Origin: Xanthostigma xanthostigma
Lineage: Eukaryota > Arthropoda > Insecta > Raphidioptera > Raphidiidae
DNA: 64,000 nt
Direction: 5' to 3'
NCBI GenBank assembly: GCA_963575645.1
Contig: OY754472.1
Location: 744,001 to 808,000, forward strand
Both the position numbers and the translations under genes were made by a program. Below the pieces are notes generated by a model. That model saw only the letters and a program-made list of their open reading frames with translations, did no database searches and had not been told where the DNA came from. Shown here one piece after another: positions 10,970-21,570 of this stretch (position 1 is its first letter; each line of letters opens with the position of its first letter).

Positions 10970-11040
10970 AACAAAAAATGTTTAAATAATTGGCCTATAC
11001 ATTTTTTGCTTCACGTAGCCCTTTTTACGTATAGGTATAC
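10970..11040 (-). repeat. NA-6 fragment
   Basis: AAATAATTGGCCTATACA and the GCTTCA..GCCCTTTTTAC segment match, inverted, the start of the NA-6 copies near 12005 and 52316. Confidence 0.5.
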
Positions 11041-11141
11041 TTGACAAGATCAAGTTATAAAAGTTTTTTAAAAATATTTTAATGTTGAAAAAATCCGGTT
11101 TTTTCAATTTCTTTAAAAAATTGTAATAAACAAAATAATAG

Positions 11142-11955
11142 TTGGCAAAACCAAAAGTGCACATCCCGCAAGTTTTCCACTGTATGATAAAAAAATAACA
11201 ATTAAAAAATATTTTTAATAAATTTAAAAAGATTTAAAAATTTAAAGAAATAATTAATTAAAAATTGAAAAAATATTTTTTTTTAAGTTTGCAAAAATAA
11301 AAATAATTAAGAACTATACATAATATAATATATAATTAATATCAAGTGGAATAAAATAAAACAAAATAAAAAGAAAAAAAAAAGAAAAAAATTAATGATT
11401 TCGTAAGGAATCGAACCCAGGACCTTGCCCTTGGGGATCCAACGGCATAACCATTACGCCACGGCGGCCTAATACATGTAGTGGTGTTATCACGGTATAG
11501 AAGTGTAGCACTTGTTTTATGGATTACACTATATTTTATTAGCTGTCAAAAATAATAAAATAAAACTGTTTATAAAAATTAAACTACTGAACACATTTAA
11601 GTGAATTTAAATAGGGTTCTGGTCTGATAGTAAACAAAGTGAATAAAATATAACCCAAGGCAATCCGACCAAAATTGCGATCTGTAGAGTCGTGACGTAC
11701 GTACATACGTACGTACGTACATACGTACAGACCAACCGACAACTGCTGTTTGTGATTTTCAATTACAATTTTAATAGTATTTATGAACTCGAATTGATTT
11801 GAAAATGGTTCTATTTTATAGATTAGAATCTCCTCTTTTCAATTGAATGGATTTCGTGTGAAATTAACTTAGATATAACTTCTTATATGAACGAAAGTCA
11901 GCTCTGACGCACAAAGCGATAATAAAGCACATACCGCTAGTTTAGCGGTATGTGC
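11142..11955 (-). mobile_element. 0.8-kb repeat NA-4 with tRNA-like module, copy 1
   Basis: An inverted copy lies at 35035-35868. One end is the 13-bp-arm hairpin GCACATACCGCTA-gtt-TAGCGGTATGTGC (11927-11955). The other end is near CCAAAAGTGCACATCCCGC. Inside are a tRNA-like sequence (11398-11469) and a run of ACGT/TACGT repeats (about 11694-11729). No protein is encoded. The class is unknown: the hairpin recalls a Helitron end but no CTRR follows it. Confidence 0.7.
11398..11469 (-). pseudogene. tRNA-like pol III module in NA-4
   Basis: The complement strand reads a good A box (TGGCGTAATGG) and B box (GGTTCGATTCC) at tRNA spacing. Acceptor-like ends TTCGT/ACGAA are seen only in the 35545-35613 copy. 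The anticodon arm does not fold into a normal 7-base loop, so I call it tRNA-derived rather than a tRNA gene. Confidence 0.6.
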
Positions 11956-12004
11956 AATAACTTTTAAATATTGATATGACGTGATCTTAAAATATATATA
12001 ATAT

Positions 12005-12740
12005 GTAAAAAGGGCTCCATGAAGCAAAAAATTTATATTTTTTGTTGTTTTCAATGGAGACGGGTTTTCGAAAAAAATTTTTTAGTAACAATAGCCTTAC
12101 TTTTTTAAAAATAAATTTAAAAAAAAAATTCAACGGAACTTTTTTTTTTATTTTAACAAAAAAAAAACAAGTGAATGGGCTGCTGTGGCCATTATCACTA
12201 CAAAATGATTACAATGGTTATCATCACAAAACTGCAAAAATTACAAATAGTATTGGTAATTTTACATATTAGATACGTAAGTATGGTAAGTATTTATTAT
12301 GTATGTTGTATATTATTAAATGGCATATATTTTCATTTATATTTCTTTCATTTTATTTATGTTTTTTAGGTATTTTAACAGCTTCAACGGAACTTTATTT
12401 TTTCAAGTGTTAAGATGACACCATAAGTTTTTCAAATTTTTAAATTGTTATTTAATACTATAAAAACATTATTTTATGTATTGTGCTCTCAAAGCAGGCT
12501 CCTCTTTAAGAATGTTTTTTTCAATTTTCGCTGTCGCTTATAGTTTTTGAGTAATTGCCAAAAATCCGAGGGGCCCTTTTTGTCTTTTCGTTTTTTGTTA
12601 ATGGTTATTGAAATTTTTGTCGGCGAAATATTTTTCCGAATCGAATAAGCTTTTGCTAATTTTTTTAGGAGACTTGGATGTATTTTTTTCAATAATCACA
12701 GTTCTTGACTAGGCTAGAACTGAATCGATTCGAAACAATA
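12005..12740 (+). repeat. Interspersed repeat NA-6, copy 1
   Basis: It starts GTAAAAAGGGCTCCATGAAG and continues with GTGTTAAGATGACACCAT and CCGAATCGAATAAGCT. The same order of segments occurs at 52316-52980. It is very AT-rich and homopolymer-rich, with no conserved frame. Confidence 0.6.
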
Positions 12741-13419
12741 ATTGCATTATATAACAGCGAACGGTAGAAGTTTTATGTGAACAAAATAATTTATAGTTTT
12801 TTTTTATATACTTTAACATAGATACTATTTCCGCTGTGAAGATGAAGACTGTCTCATTACTGCAGTATATTCTATAGAGTATAGACAAAGGTTTTTTTTT
12901 TGTAAAATATACGTGCAAAAACATTTTACAAAGTGTTGACTGGAAATTTCATTAAATTATTTAAAATAATCTTCGTGTTTTGCAGACTGTATATTGAAAA
13001 ACACAATTTAAATATACCACTTTGAATTTTGCGAAATGTTTGTAGAGAAAAACTTATCTCGTGATATGTTCGAACCAAACGTTGGGGGTTTGACAAGGGT
13101 TTAACCGAATATTGGAAATGATAGTTCATCCACCCAGAAAAACCTAAGGGCAAATCGAATATCAATTTATATCGCTTATTGAAGGAAAAATCGAGATTCC
13201 ATCCGGCGCCAAGATATATTATTATGATAAATTTATTTATTTATTAAAATATCGCAAGGTGAAATCAATCTATGTTTAGCAAGTTTTGTTACATTAACTC
13301 TCTCTCTCTCTCTCTTTTGTAATATTGTCAAAATTAGTTTTCCTTAGCTATAATACGCTGGAAAAATGAATGTTGTTATTATTTTGGAAAAATTTAATTG
13401 ATTAATTTCTTCTGTAGAG
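12741..13419. other. AT-rich stretch with a (CT)n run
   Basis: A CTCTCT microsatellite is at about 13298-13314. The ~100 bases around it (13285-13390, TTGTCAAAATTAGTTTTCCT) are repeated at 45167-45275. No gene is recognised. Confidence 0.35.
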
Positions 13420-14116
13420 AAAATATCATTTTACGAATTATTTATCTGAAATAAAGTTTTTTAAATAAATTTTTTAATGACAAAATTTTCTGTTAAAAAT
13501 CCAAACATATTAGGAGATGTATAAAGTTAAATATTAAAAAAAACTTTTACATGTAGTCTTATGGAAAATATGTCAACCTAGCATGCAAACGGTACATTTT
13601 AATTTTTTTCAAATAACCAAATAATGTCAGCAGTTCCGAAAACTAACTATGTAAAGCATCGATGTCTTACGCATATTTTAATATTTTTTCCAAATTAATT
13701 AGGAGACTTTTAATCAATAAAAAAAATTATTAAACCTTAGCACTTTTCAATTATGGACTTTTATTCTTGACAATTTTAACAATTTTAACTGAATTTTCAA
13801 CTTTTAATTTTAATTTTTATTACTTCTAATTTCTTTTTTTAATTATTTACTGCAAAAAATATGTAAAATACAGATATTTACATAAATTTATTTTTTCTAA
13901 CCTAACTTTGTACAAAAAATTCAAAAGTTAGTCCATTAAGTAAAATACTGAAATAATTAATTAATATATAAAAAAATATTTATTTATGCCTTTATGACAA
14001 TAATTTATTGGTATCATCGACTTATAACCTTTTGTAAAAATTTATTATGGAAAAGTTCCCTTTTAGAATTCGACTTATTTTTGATTGGGACTGTAACACA
14101 TCAACCTTTTTTTAAG
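13420..14116 (-). mobile_element. Decayed copy of the TTAA-flanked element of 19223-19931
   Basis: It is the inverse complement of 19223-19931 over most of its length (landmarks GATTGGGACTGTAACAC and TTGGTATCATCGACTTATA). The right terminus has degenerated to CAACCTTTTTTTAA and the left terminus was not resolved. Confidence 0.6.
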
Positions 14117-14385
14117 TGCTTACATTTTATTGGAACATTTACCCAGCCCTGATATTTCGGCGGGTCTCATTAATCACAGTAATTAATTAACACGGACATT
14201 CCGTCACCACACCTTGCACAAGTGCCGTGTGAAGTCCCTATTGTGTAATTATATATCCATAATTTTAACATATAGGGACATGTCGTTTAACTTACATAGA
14301 TAGTTAATTGTGATGGAGGCATATTGAAATGAGAGGGTGCCGGAATTCTCGAGTGCTTCAATAAAAAGAGGTATTCAAATATTAT

Positions 14386-15340
14386 ATTAACGTCTGAATA
14401 GAAATTTCAAAAAATAAAATTGTCAACCAATTTTTTCAGACTGTATATTGACAAAAAAATGTAAAATTATATTTCAATATTTCAATAAATGACGTTTCGG
14501 TCCGGATTTGGAACTTCTTCAGAAATATGTAATCTAAAAAATATAAAAATGAATTAGTATCTACTTATTTTACAACAGAATTAAGACTGCATTTTTTTAT
14601 ATAATTTTCCAAAATTATATAAAATAAACAGTCTTAATTCTATTGTAAAATAAGTATAACTAAGATTGAACTAGTGTGACCTGTGCGAATTATTCGCACT
14701 AAATAAGTTTAATAATTATCACTTTACAAAATTATTTTTTAAATATGATTGCATGTATTCAATTAGTTTCTAATTTTGCACACTGCTTATAACGTCCTTC
14801 TTTTTGTTGTATTACAATATGAAGCTCAGATGACAGATCGAAGAAATATTTTACTAAAATTGTCATATAGAGGCGCAAGTAGCAAAAGCGTTGAGCTAAG
14901 CCAGATGACATCATGCAGCATTGCTGTGACGTTGTTCAGCGTTGCTCGTTGTTTCAAAATTAAAGCCGTCAGATGGCAGTATGCAGTATTGTGTCTGTTG
15001 TATTACAATATGAAGGTCAAATGACAGATCGAAGTGTTGACGGTGTTTTAAAATTAAAGCCGTTAGATGGCAGACGTTGTTCAGCGTTGCTGTATTTTAA
15101 TTAATTTACAAAAACAAAAGCAATAATCAATTTTTTAGTTGTCGATGTCAGTAGAGCAAGCAATTATCTGTAAAATGATACATATATGTATAATTTATGT
15201 GGAGAAATTGTGAGGTTTTTTCTAAATAGGGAGGCAAACATCTTTAACCTTTATATAATTTTGGAAAACTATATAAAAAAATTCAGTCTTAATTCTATTG
15301 TAAAATAAGTAGATACTAATTCATTTTTCTTTATAACACG
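14386..15340 (-). mobile_element. PLE-1 foldback copy 3, split by a Helitron
   Basis: The left part has ATTTTTTCAGACTGTATATTG and the complement of the hammerhead-like core (GACGTTTCGGTCCGGATTTG). Then comes a TATCTACTTATTTTACAA segment whose inverse lies at about 15300-15325. Hel-4a (14671-15245) sits inside, so it is the younger insertion. Confidence 0.55.
14671..15245 (-). mobile_element. Helitron Hel-4a
   Basis: Read on the minus strand it ends in hairpin GTGCGAATAATTCGCAC, then AGGTCACACTAG, before a T. The expected 5' TCATATATATTAATACGC start is missing, so about 20 bp of the 5' end is lost. Copies are at 32512-33097, 58070-58664 and 62425-63134. Frames of 80-115 codons in this family are repeat-derived. 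Confidence 0.8.
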
Positions 15341-15747
15341 CAGAAGTATAAAAAAAATCAAAGAAAATATCTCGCCGACAACGTAAAAGCTAGACGAAAC
15401 AAAGGTAAACTGCAAAATCCTGTTTCTAAATAAAGTTTTATTGTATCAGCGAGAAAGAACTGTTATTGGACAGTTACAATGTTTACTTAAAGATACTTAA
15501 AACTCGTCGATATAAACATGGGCTTTCGGTATATATATAAGTGGATAACAAAGACCGCTATAAAAAAAGGATAGAAGAAGTAAAAGTATTTCGAAATTCG
15601 GCTTAGGTATGCGCCGACCCGTATTTCATCAAAGAAAGGCGACGAAACAGGCTTTGAAAGGACTCCTCCTGCAGCTGCCCTCTGTATTGATATCCTGTAT
15701 CGGCTTATATCGACATTTCACCGATACAATATGTGTTCTCGGTTCGA
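15341..15747. other. Unassigned stretch
   Basis: No gene is recognised. 15610-15740 is somewhat GC-richer, with a 70-codon plus frame that runs into the SINE tail, so it is unlikely to be a gene. Confidence 0.3.
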
Positions 15748-15926
15748 ATATAATAATAATAATAATAATAATGACGCCATTCGCACCGTTACTATTTTCC
15801 ATCCATTCACACTTCCCGTAATTTTCTACATTTTTTCAACTTCCACTTAATTAATGGCAATGAACGAATACAGGAATTTTCAGGACGTTAGGATAAGGTA
15901 GGCAAATTTTGAGCATAGGAGTTGGA
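15748..15926 (-). mobile_element. SINE-1 copy 3, 3' part only
   Basis: An AAT-repeat tail, then GACGCCATTCGCACCGTTAC and GGATAAGGTAGGCAAATTTT. The tRNA head and the first half of the body are missing (5' truncation). Confidence 0.75.
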
Positions 15927-15934
15927 CAGAAAAT

Positions 15935-16403
15935 CCCGTTCACGCCGAAAAAAAATTATTTTTTTTTTTGGCAAATTTTTGACAATAAATCGAACTAAAA
16001 AGTGGAAAATAAATATAGTTTTTAAAAAAAAAGGAAAAAGCACGCTTTATATCAAACTAAAAAGTAAAAAATAAATATACCTAGTTTAAAAAAACTAAAT
16101 AACACGCTTTATATCGAACTGAAAAGTAAAAAATATTTTTTTTAAAATAAGCTTAAAACAATAATGAATAAAAAATACTAGTATTATTGTGAAAAAAGCG
16201 TGGGGCGCTCGATATACGAAAATGTGGAACAAAGCGCCCCACGCTTTTTTCACAATAACACTAGTATTTTTTATTCATTATTGTTTTAAGCTTATTTTAA
16301 AAAAAATATTTTTTACTTTTTAGTTCGATATAAAGCGTGTTTTTTAGTTTTTTTTAAATTATATTTATTTTTCACTTTTTAGTTTGATATAAAGCGTGTT
16401 TTA
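15935..16403 (+). repeat. SINE-2 tail expanded into a 172-bp-arm palindrome
   Basis: It starts with the SINE-2 junction CACGCCGAAAA, then repeats an ~57-bp unit (TCGAACTAAAAAGT..ATAAATATAGTTT..ACACGCTTTATA). Two arms of roughly 172 bp (16036-16209 and 16232-16403) are near-perfect inverse complements around a 22-base spacer. The inner ends are GCGTGGGGCGCT and AGCGCCCCACGC. A much shorter version is at 61555-61632. Confidence 0.75.
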
Positions 16404-16484
16404 GGGTAAGGCCACATGAAGAGCGTTCAACGCGCGTTGGGCCAACGCGCGTTGAACGCTCTTCATGTGTGCTAGGCCTTATAG
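16404..16484. mobile_element. Compact palindromic MITE
   Basis: Perfect 27-bp arms (16414-16440 and 16442-16468) around a single G, then TAAGGCC on the left and GGCCTTA on the right. It lies inside the TTTT-rich SINE-2 tail, whose sequence continues on the far side. GC content is far above the surroundings. The superfamily is undetermined. Confidence 0.65.
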
Positions 16485-16940
16485 TTTTTTTAAAACTACC
16501 TATATTTATTTTACAGTATAACGCATAGTGTGAACAGTTTCAATAACGTAATCGATACCTGTTCGTATTCAAGATTTACGCAATACTCGACAGTCAGCCG
16601 GTTCGGATAATGGTTGAGTTATCCACGCGAGTGGTTCCTTCCTTGGCTATCCGTCGACCGCACGGACAACCGGCGAGGATATAACACGAAATACCACACA
16701 GGAATGGCCGACCGACTGCCAACTAAGATCCTCAAAGCGCGTCTCAGTGGTGACGCAATCAACAGACTGTGAAATATCAATTATTGATTCGCGTGATTAC
16801 CTAATATCCACGTTGAAACTCATTCATTGCAAAAAAAAGATAACCGGTTTCTTCTCTCGAATTTGACGTTGTTTAATTTTTATTAAACTCATAAATATGT
16901 TCTCTTCTTTTCATTGCCGCAACATTCTATCCAAGTGTGT
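16485..16940. other. Unassigned stretch, moderately GC-rich
   Basis: 16560-16770 is GC-richer than its neighbours. No frame, RNA or repeat match is seen. Confidence 0.3.
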
Positions 16941-16944
16941 AGAT

Positions 16945-17145
16945 CCAAATCTTCTTGGTTTCCGGGCTTGTATGCCGTGGTCCATTGATATTACTACCTG
17001 TGAGCAGCCTAGAAGGACACTTCGCCCGCTACCACATCGCCTTTGATAATGTCTACCGCAGTTGTAGACGAAACGTCAGGTAGTAATACCAATGGACCAC
17101 GGCATATACAAGCCCGGAAACCAAGAAGATTTGGATTTCTGATTC
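16945..17145 (+). mobile_element. PLE-2 foldback copy 1, hammerhead-like stem
   Basis: Inverted arms carry CCAAATCTTCTTGGTTTCCG at the left and the complement at the right. Near the centre a perfect GTCTAC/GTAGAC stem (17051-17056, 17064-17069) is followed by GAAACGTC. The preceding bases are TTTGATAAT instead of a CTGATGA core. Copies are at 24230-24365 and, as a fragment, 56813-56860. Confidence 0.6.
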
Positions 17146-17158
17146 TCTTGTTAACTTT

Positions 17159-17763
17159 TTGACGTGATAACGTCTTATAAATTGATGAATCACCAATCTT
17201 ATAAATTGATAAAACACCGGCTGCATGCACGAAAAAGTGTAACGTTCTTAACGTAACGTTCCTAACGTTCGTAACGCGTAACGCGTAACGTTCCGCCTGA
17301 CCCTGTGCGTGTTTTTCTCGAAAACGGCCCTAACGATTTGGATGAAATTTACTGAAAAGGGATTTTGGGGGGCAAAAAATCGTTTTAGCTAGGTCTCATC
17401 TCTCGAAAAAATCGTTTTCTTACAAATTTTATCATTATAAAAATCAATTTTTTGACGTATGAAAATACTTAAATATTGTAAGTAGGTTTTGGAATTTTAT
17501 ATACTTAAACAATAAAACAATTGTTTTCTAAATATTATGACAGTTAATCTTTGAGACTTAAATAAATACGGAAGAAAGAAAGTTAATAAAAAAAAATATT
17601 TTTATAGGTGGTGAGTAATTTAATAAATAAAATTAACCTAAATTTGAAGCGAAAGATGCAATATCATAGATTCGAATTATTATATGTAGAATTTAGGTTA
17701 TGTATTACGGAATACGTTATCACGTAAAACTATCGTCCGTAAACCGACTTTACAGACAACCAA
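17159..17763 (+). mobile_element. NA-1 element, copy B
   Basis: It runs from TTGACGTGATAACGTC to CTTTACAGACAACCAA with interior type 2 (landmarks TTAGCTAGGTCTCATC and GCAATATCATAGATTCG), as in C and H. The ACGTT/GCGTAAC repeat block at about 17240-17293 is the longest or second longest of the eight copies. Confidence 0.8.
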
Positions 17764-17783
17764 TTTTTATTCTTTTTTTGGAA

Positions 17784-18316
17784 AGGACCACGCACTTAAG
17801 TATATGGGATTTGGTTCTCGGTTAAATTAATCGAAAATGGTTTATATTTTATAGTTTAAAGGTATCACTATAAGAAAGAGTGTCCTTGGGCGCATAGCCT
17901 AAAAACCAATAGATTTTCAGCTACAGATAATATGTTTAGCGAGATTTTAGATATAGAGATATCTATTGAAGTCACAAACATGTTCCATGTTCAACTTTTG
18001 TGCTTTTTTTGTTTAGAAATAGAAAAAAAGTCGAAAACCTGGTAATGTTGGAAGGTGTCATCCTGTATGAAATAATGTTATATTCGGATTCAGCGCACTC
18101 GAAACCACATTTCTAGAGCTTAGGATTTGTTAAGATTGTGACTTCAATTATTAATCTCTATATCTAAAATCCCGCTAAACATATCTGTAGCTAAAAATCT
18201 ATTGGTGTTTAGGCTGTGCGCCCATATGGACACTTTTTCTTAGTGACCTTTAAACAATAAAATAAAACCATTTTCGATCAATTTAACTGAGAACCAAATC
18301 CCATAAGGTTTGTGGA
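17784..18316. mobile_element. Foldback MITE NA-3, copy 2
   Basis: The left end GGACCACGCACTTAAG and TGGGATTTGGTTCTCGGTTA pair with AACTGAGAACCAAATCCCAT at the right. Inner arms GGGCGCATAGCC and GGCTGTGCGCCC are present. The right-hand GTTTGTG end has lost the final GGTCC-type bases. Confidence 0.7.
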
Positions 18317-18752
18317 ACTACGCCACTGTTTCCAGTGTAATAATATATCCCTGAGCTTCCATTTCTTGTTGCCCCCTGCGACTCCTTGCGTATGCCCTTA
18401 CAGACCAAGTCCGGTATCAAGATGAACATAATACTTCGCTTAGTGAACTCGCATTCTATTCAAGCTCGAGCAGGGGTCCTCGAATTTACAGAATTATTGT
18501 CAAATGCTTCTTCGCATTCGAGAGCCTATACAAGCAACAAACGCTTCACAAAAAATGATATTTGATACAGGAACGCTTATTATTATTCATTCAGTTGAAA
18601 ATATGTATTTTTTTAAGAATACATATAGTCTTATTTTTGGCTAGAAAAAGAATGATTATTATTTTTATATTATAAACTATAGCTCCTAACATTATTAAAG
18701 AACAAATGTATTTAGGTAGGTGTAACGAAATATTTTATTGACGAGTTGTGAC
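18317..18752. other. Unassigned stretch
   Basis: No gene, RNA or repeat family is recognised. 18340-18500 is slightly GC-richer. Confidence 0.3.
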
Positions 18753-18763
18753 ATTATGTAAAT

Positions 18764-19166
18764 GATAACCGAGCGGGGTGGCGTAGTGGTGAGAGCACTA
18801 CACTCGCATTCGGGAGGTACCGGGTTTGAATCCTGACGGGGGCAGATCTGGCCGGGACTTTTTCCTGCTGCCTCTCGTCGAGAAACGGCAATTCCTGTAC
18901 CGGGCATTTTGTTAAGGTTTTCCGTGGCTTCCCTCAATAGTTCCAGATAAATATCGAGATGGTTCCTTATTCAAGACCTGTCAAAATTTGCCTACCTTAT
19001 CCTAATGTCCTAAAATTCCTTCATTGGCCCTTTGCTATTAATCAAGTGGAAGTTTTAAAATGTAGAAAATAACGGGAAGGGCGATAGATGGAAAATAGTA
19101 ATGGTGCGGATGGCGTCTGTTACGACATAAAGTCGAGAAACGGACGTTAAACGCATTTTTATTTTT
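18764..19166 (+). mobile_element. SINE-1 copy 4, near full length
   Basis: The tRNA-derived head has A-box-like GTGGCGTAGTGG and B-box-like GGGTTTGAATCC. The common SINE-1 body and a GTTAAACGCATTTTTA tail follow. The direct repeat ATTATGTAAAT is at 18753-18763 and 19167-19177. This is the best copy for defining the head of the family. Confidence 0.88.
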
Positions 19167-19222
19167 ATTATGTAAATAATGACATGAAAAAAGAGGCAAA
19201 CCCGGAAATAAAAATGTGTTAA

Positions 19223-19931
19223 GGAGGTTGATCCGTTACAGTCCCAATCAAAAGTAAGTCGAATTCTAAATGGGAACTTTTCCATAATAAATTTTTACAA
19301 AAGGTTATAAGTCGATGATACCAATAAATTATTGTCATAAAGGCATAAATAAATATATTTTTTTTAATATTAATCAATAATTTCAGTATTTTACTTAATG
19401 GACTAACTTTTGAATTTTTTGTACAAAGTTAGGTTAAAAAAAATAAATTTATGTAAATATCTGTATTTTACATATTTTTGCAGTATATAATTAAAAAAGA
19501 AACTAGAAGTAATAAAAATTAAAATTAAATCATTAAAAAGTTGAAAATTCAGTTAAAATTGTTAAAACTGTCAAGAATAAAAGTCCATAATCGAAAAGTG
19601 CTAAGTTTAATAATTTTTTTTATTGATTAAAAGTCTCCTAATTAAATTGGAAAAAATATTAAAACATGCGTAAGACATCGATTCTTTACATAGATAGTTT
19701 TCGGAACTGCTGACATTATTTGGTTATTTGCAGAAAATTAAAATGAACAGTTTGCATGCTAGCTTGACATATTTTGCATAAGACTACATGTAAAAGTTTT
19801 TTTTTAATTTTCAACTTTATAAATCTCCTAATGATGTTGGATTTTTTACAGAAAATTTTGTCATAAAAAAATCTATTAAAAAACTTTATTTCAGTTTTTT
19901 TTCATTATCTTCGTAAAACGGCTCAACCTCC
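19223..19931. mobile_element. TIR element with TTAA target duplication (piggyBac-like)
   Basis: GGAGGTTGATCCGTT at the left and AACGGCTCAACCTCC at the right are inverted and immediately flanked by TTAA (19219-19222 and 19932-19935). TTAA duplication is the hallmark of piggyBac, though Kolobok-type elements share it. The 709-bp interior is AT-rich and encodes nothing. It lies just 3' of SINE-1 copy 4. Confidence 0.75.
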
Positions 19932-19935
19932 TTAA

Positions 19936-20238
19936 AACAATCAGCCTGTATATATTAAGTTCGAAGCTCACAAGGCTGCTATAATCTCAACATTTTAATT
20001 AAATATAATTTAATTACAATCCAATCAAGTCTTTTCGTAGTTATATACCTTTCAGAAGATTTTCTTATATCTTATATATTTGAAAGTCGTTAACGAACAA
20101 ACTAATAATTAATTACCAATGAACTAAGAAGATCAAGATTTTAATTTTTATTAATTTGAAACAAGACACCTGAAACTTTAATATCACGTTGTATATATTA
20201 TATAACACAGCTATAAGGCTCAATTTGAATATATCAAA
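19936..20238. other. AT-rich stretch, nothing recognised
   Basis: No feature is supported. Confidence 0.3.
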
Positions 20239-20240
20239 TA

Positions 20241-20655
20241 CAGTGTATCTAAACTCTATTTAACGTCACTCGATATAACGACAAACTCCTTAAAACGTCG
20301 AAATTACTTAACTCTAGTTGGTTTACCTTGTTGCTCAATACAATGATACACTCTAAATAACGACAACAATACGTCATTATTAAGCAATAAACGTTACTTG
20401 TTTGTTATTTTGTTGCTTTGTTGTCGGCATCATGCGTACCGAACATTCTAAGAAATTCGTTTTTTCATATGTTTAGCTCAGCTGCTTATCGATAAATTCT
20501 CATATTCTTAGTTGCCCTGCACAAACTTGCAAACTGTGAACATGGCGAGTAAAGGAAAATATTTGTGTATTGTCGAAAAAATTGATCATTTCTTCTCTGC
20601 GTTTGACGACAACTCTCAATAACGTCACAAAGTGCACAGTCCCTTGAGTTATAAT
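20241..20655. mobile_element. pogo-like MITE, diverged copy 2
   Basis: The left end is CAGTGTATCTAAACTC after TA, with ACTCGATATAACGACAAACT just inside. The right end has decayed to GTGCACAGTCCCTTGAG. It is the inverse of much of 49357-49775 (shared GGCATCATGCGTACCGAA). Confidence 0.65.
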
Positions 20656-21137
20656 TTTGTTTGTATTGGAAATGATGTTATAATACTATTAAGAAGTAAG
20701 TATACACTTTTAACTAAAATTTTAAGGCAAACTACGACGTCAAAGACATACACGTAAGTACTATGTTGAATTATTATATTATACTGATACTTTTGAAGAT
20801 GATACTTTTCTGTTATGAGAAACGTTGTAAAAGCTGGCTATACTAAAATAGTCTCGCAACGTCTGTCTAATAAACTAGGGCTGCAATAACACTATTTACG
20901 CAAATTAAATTGGAAAAAACATTCTATTTACTAACATAAATGAAATTGTGATATTTGACAGATTGGCAAAATTACATTTAGTGAAGTATTATTATGTAAA
21001 AAGATTTTCGTAGTAAAAGTACATATTTTATAATATTATGAATAAGCCCAAAAAATTGGTTTGAATAAAAATGTCGATACAAATGTTCGAAGATACAGAT
21101 TTCATTAGAATATTTTTTAATTTGATTCTTCTTTTTT
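20656..21137. other. Unassigned stretch
   Basis: AT-rich; no gene or repeat-family match noted. Confidence 0.3.
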
Positions 21138-21570
21138 AACAGCGTGTAGAAATCAAATAGACGAACAAATATTTCAAGTAACTTTTTTATCAAAACACAA
21201 AAATAAGTTAGAAAAGCCGTTCGATTTTTTTAAAATTTTGTTTAATTAATTCAAAAGCCCGGTTGACGCGAAGAAATGATAGCACAAATCGTTAATGCAT
21301 TCCAAATAATTCGCGGAAGGCCCTTATCTTTACTACAAGCATGTGGCTACGACGCACGCTTCTTTGTGTCCCGCAAAACGGGGACAACTTCAAACAATTT
21401 CTTACTTGATAATGACATAACATATTTCCATAGTGACATAACATAACGCCAGGATCGACCTCAAAATTTAATAAAACTTTGAAAGCCCGTTCCTCTTACA
21501 TTTTTGAGTTTTGATCAAAAAGTTACTTGAAATATTTGTTCGTCTATTTGATTCTACACGCTGTTAAAAA
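21138..21570. mobile_element. TIR MITE with ~70-bp arms
   Basis: TTAACAGCGTGTAGAAATCA at the left is mirrored by TGATTCTACACGCTGTTAA at the right. The arms continue through TAGACGAACAAATATTTCAA. The interior holds paired AAGCCCG motifs. A fragment of one arm is at 47275-47330. Confidence 0.75.

Noticed and set aside
11694-11729. ACGT repeats as regulatory sites
   Set aside because: It is a simple tandem tract inside a repeat and shrinks in the second copy; no sign of selection.
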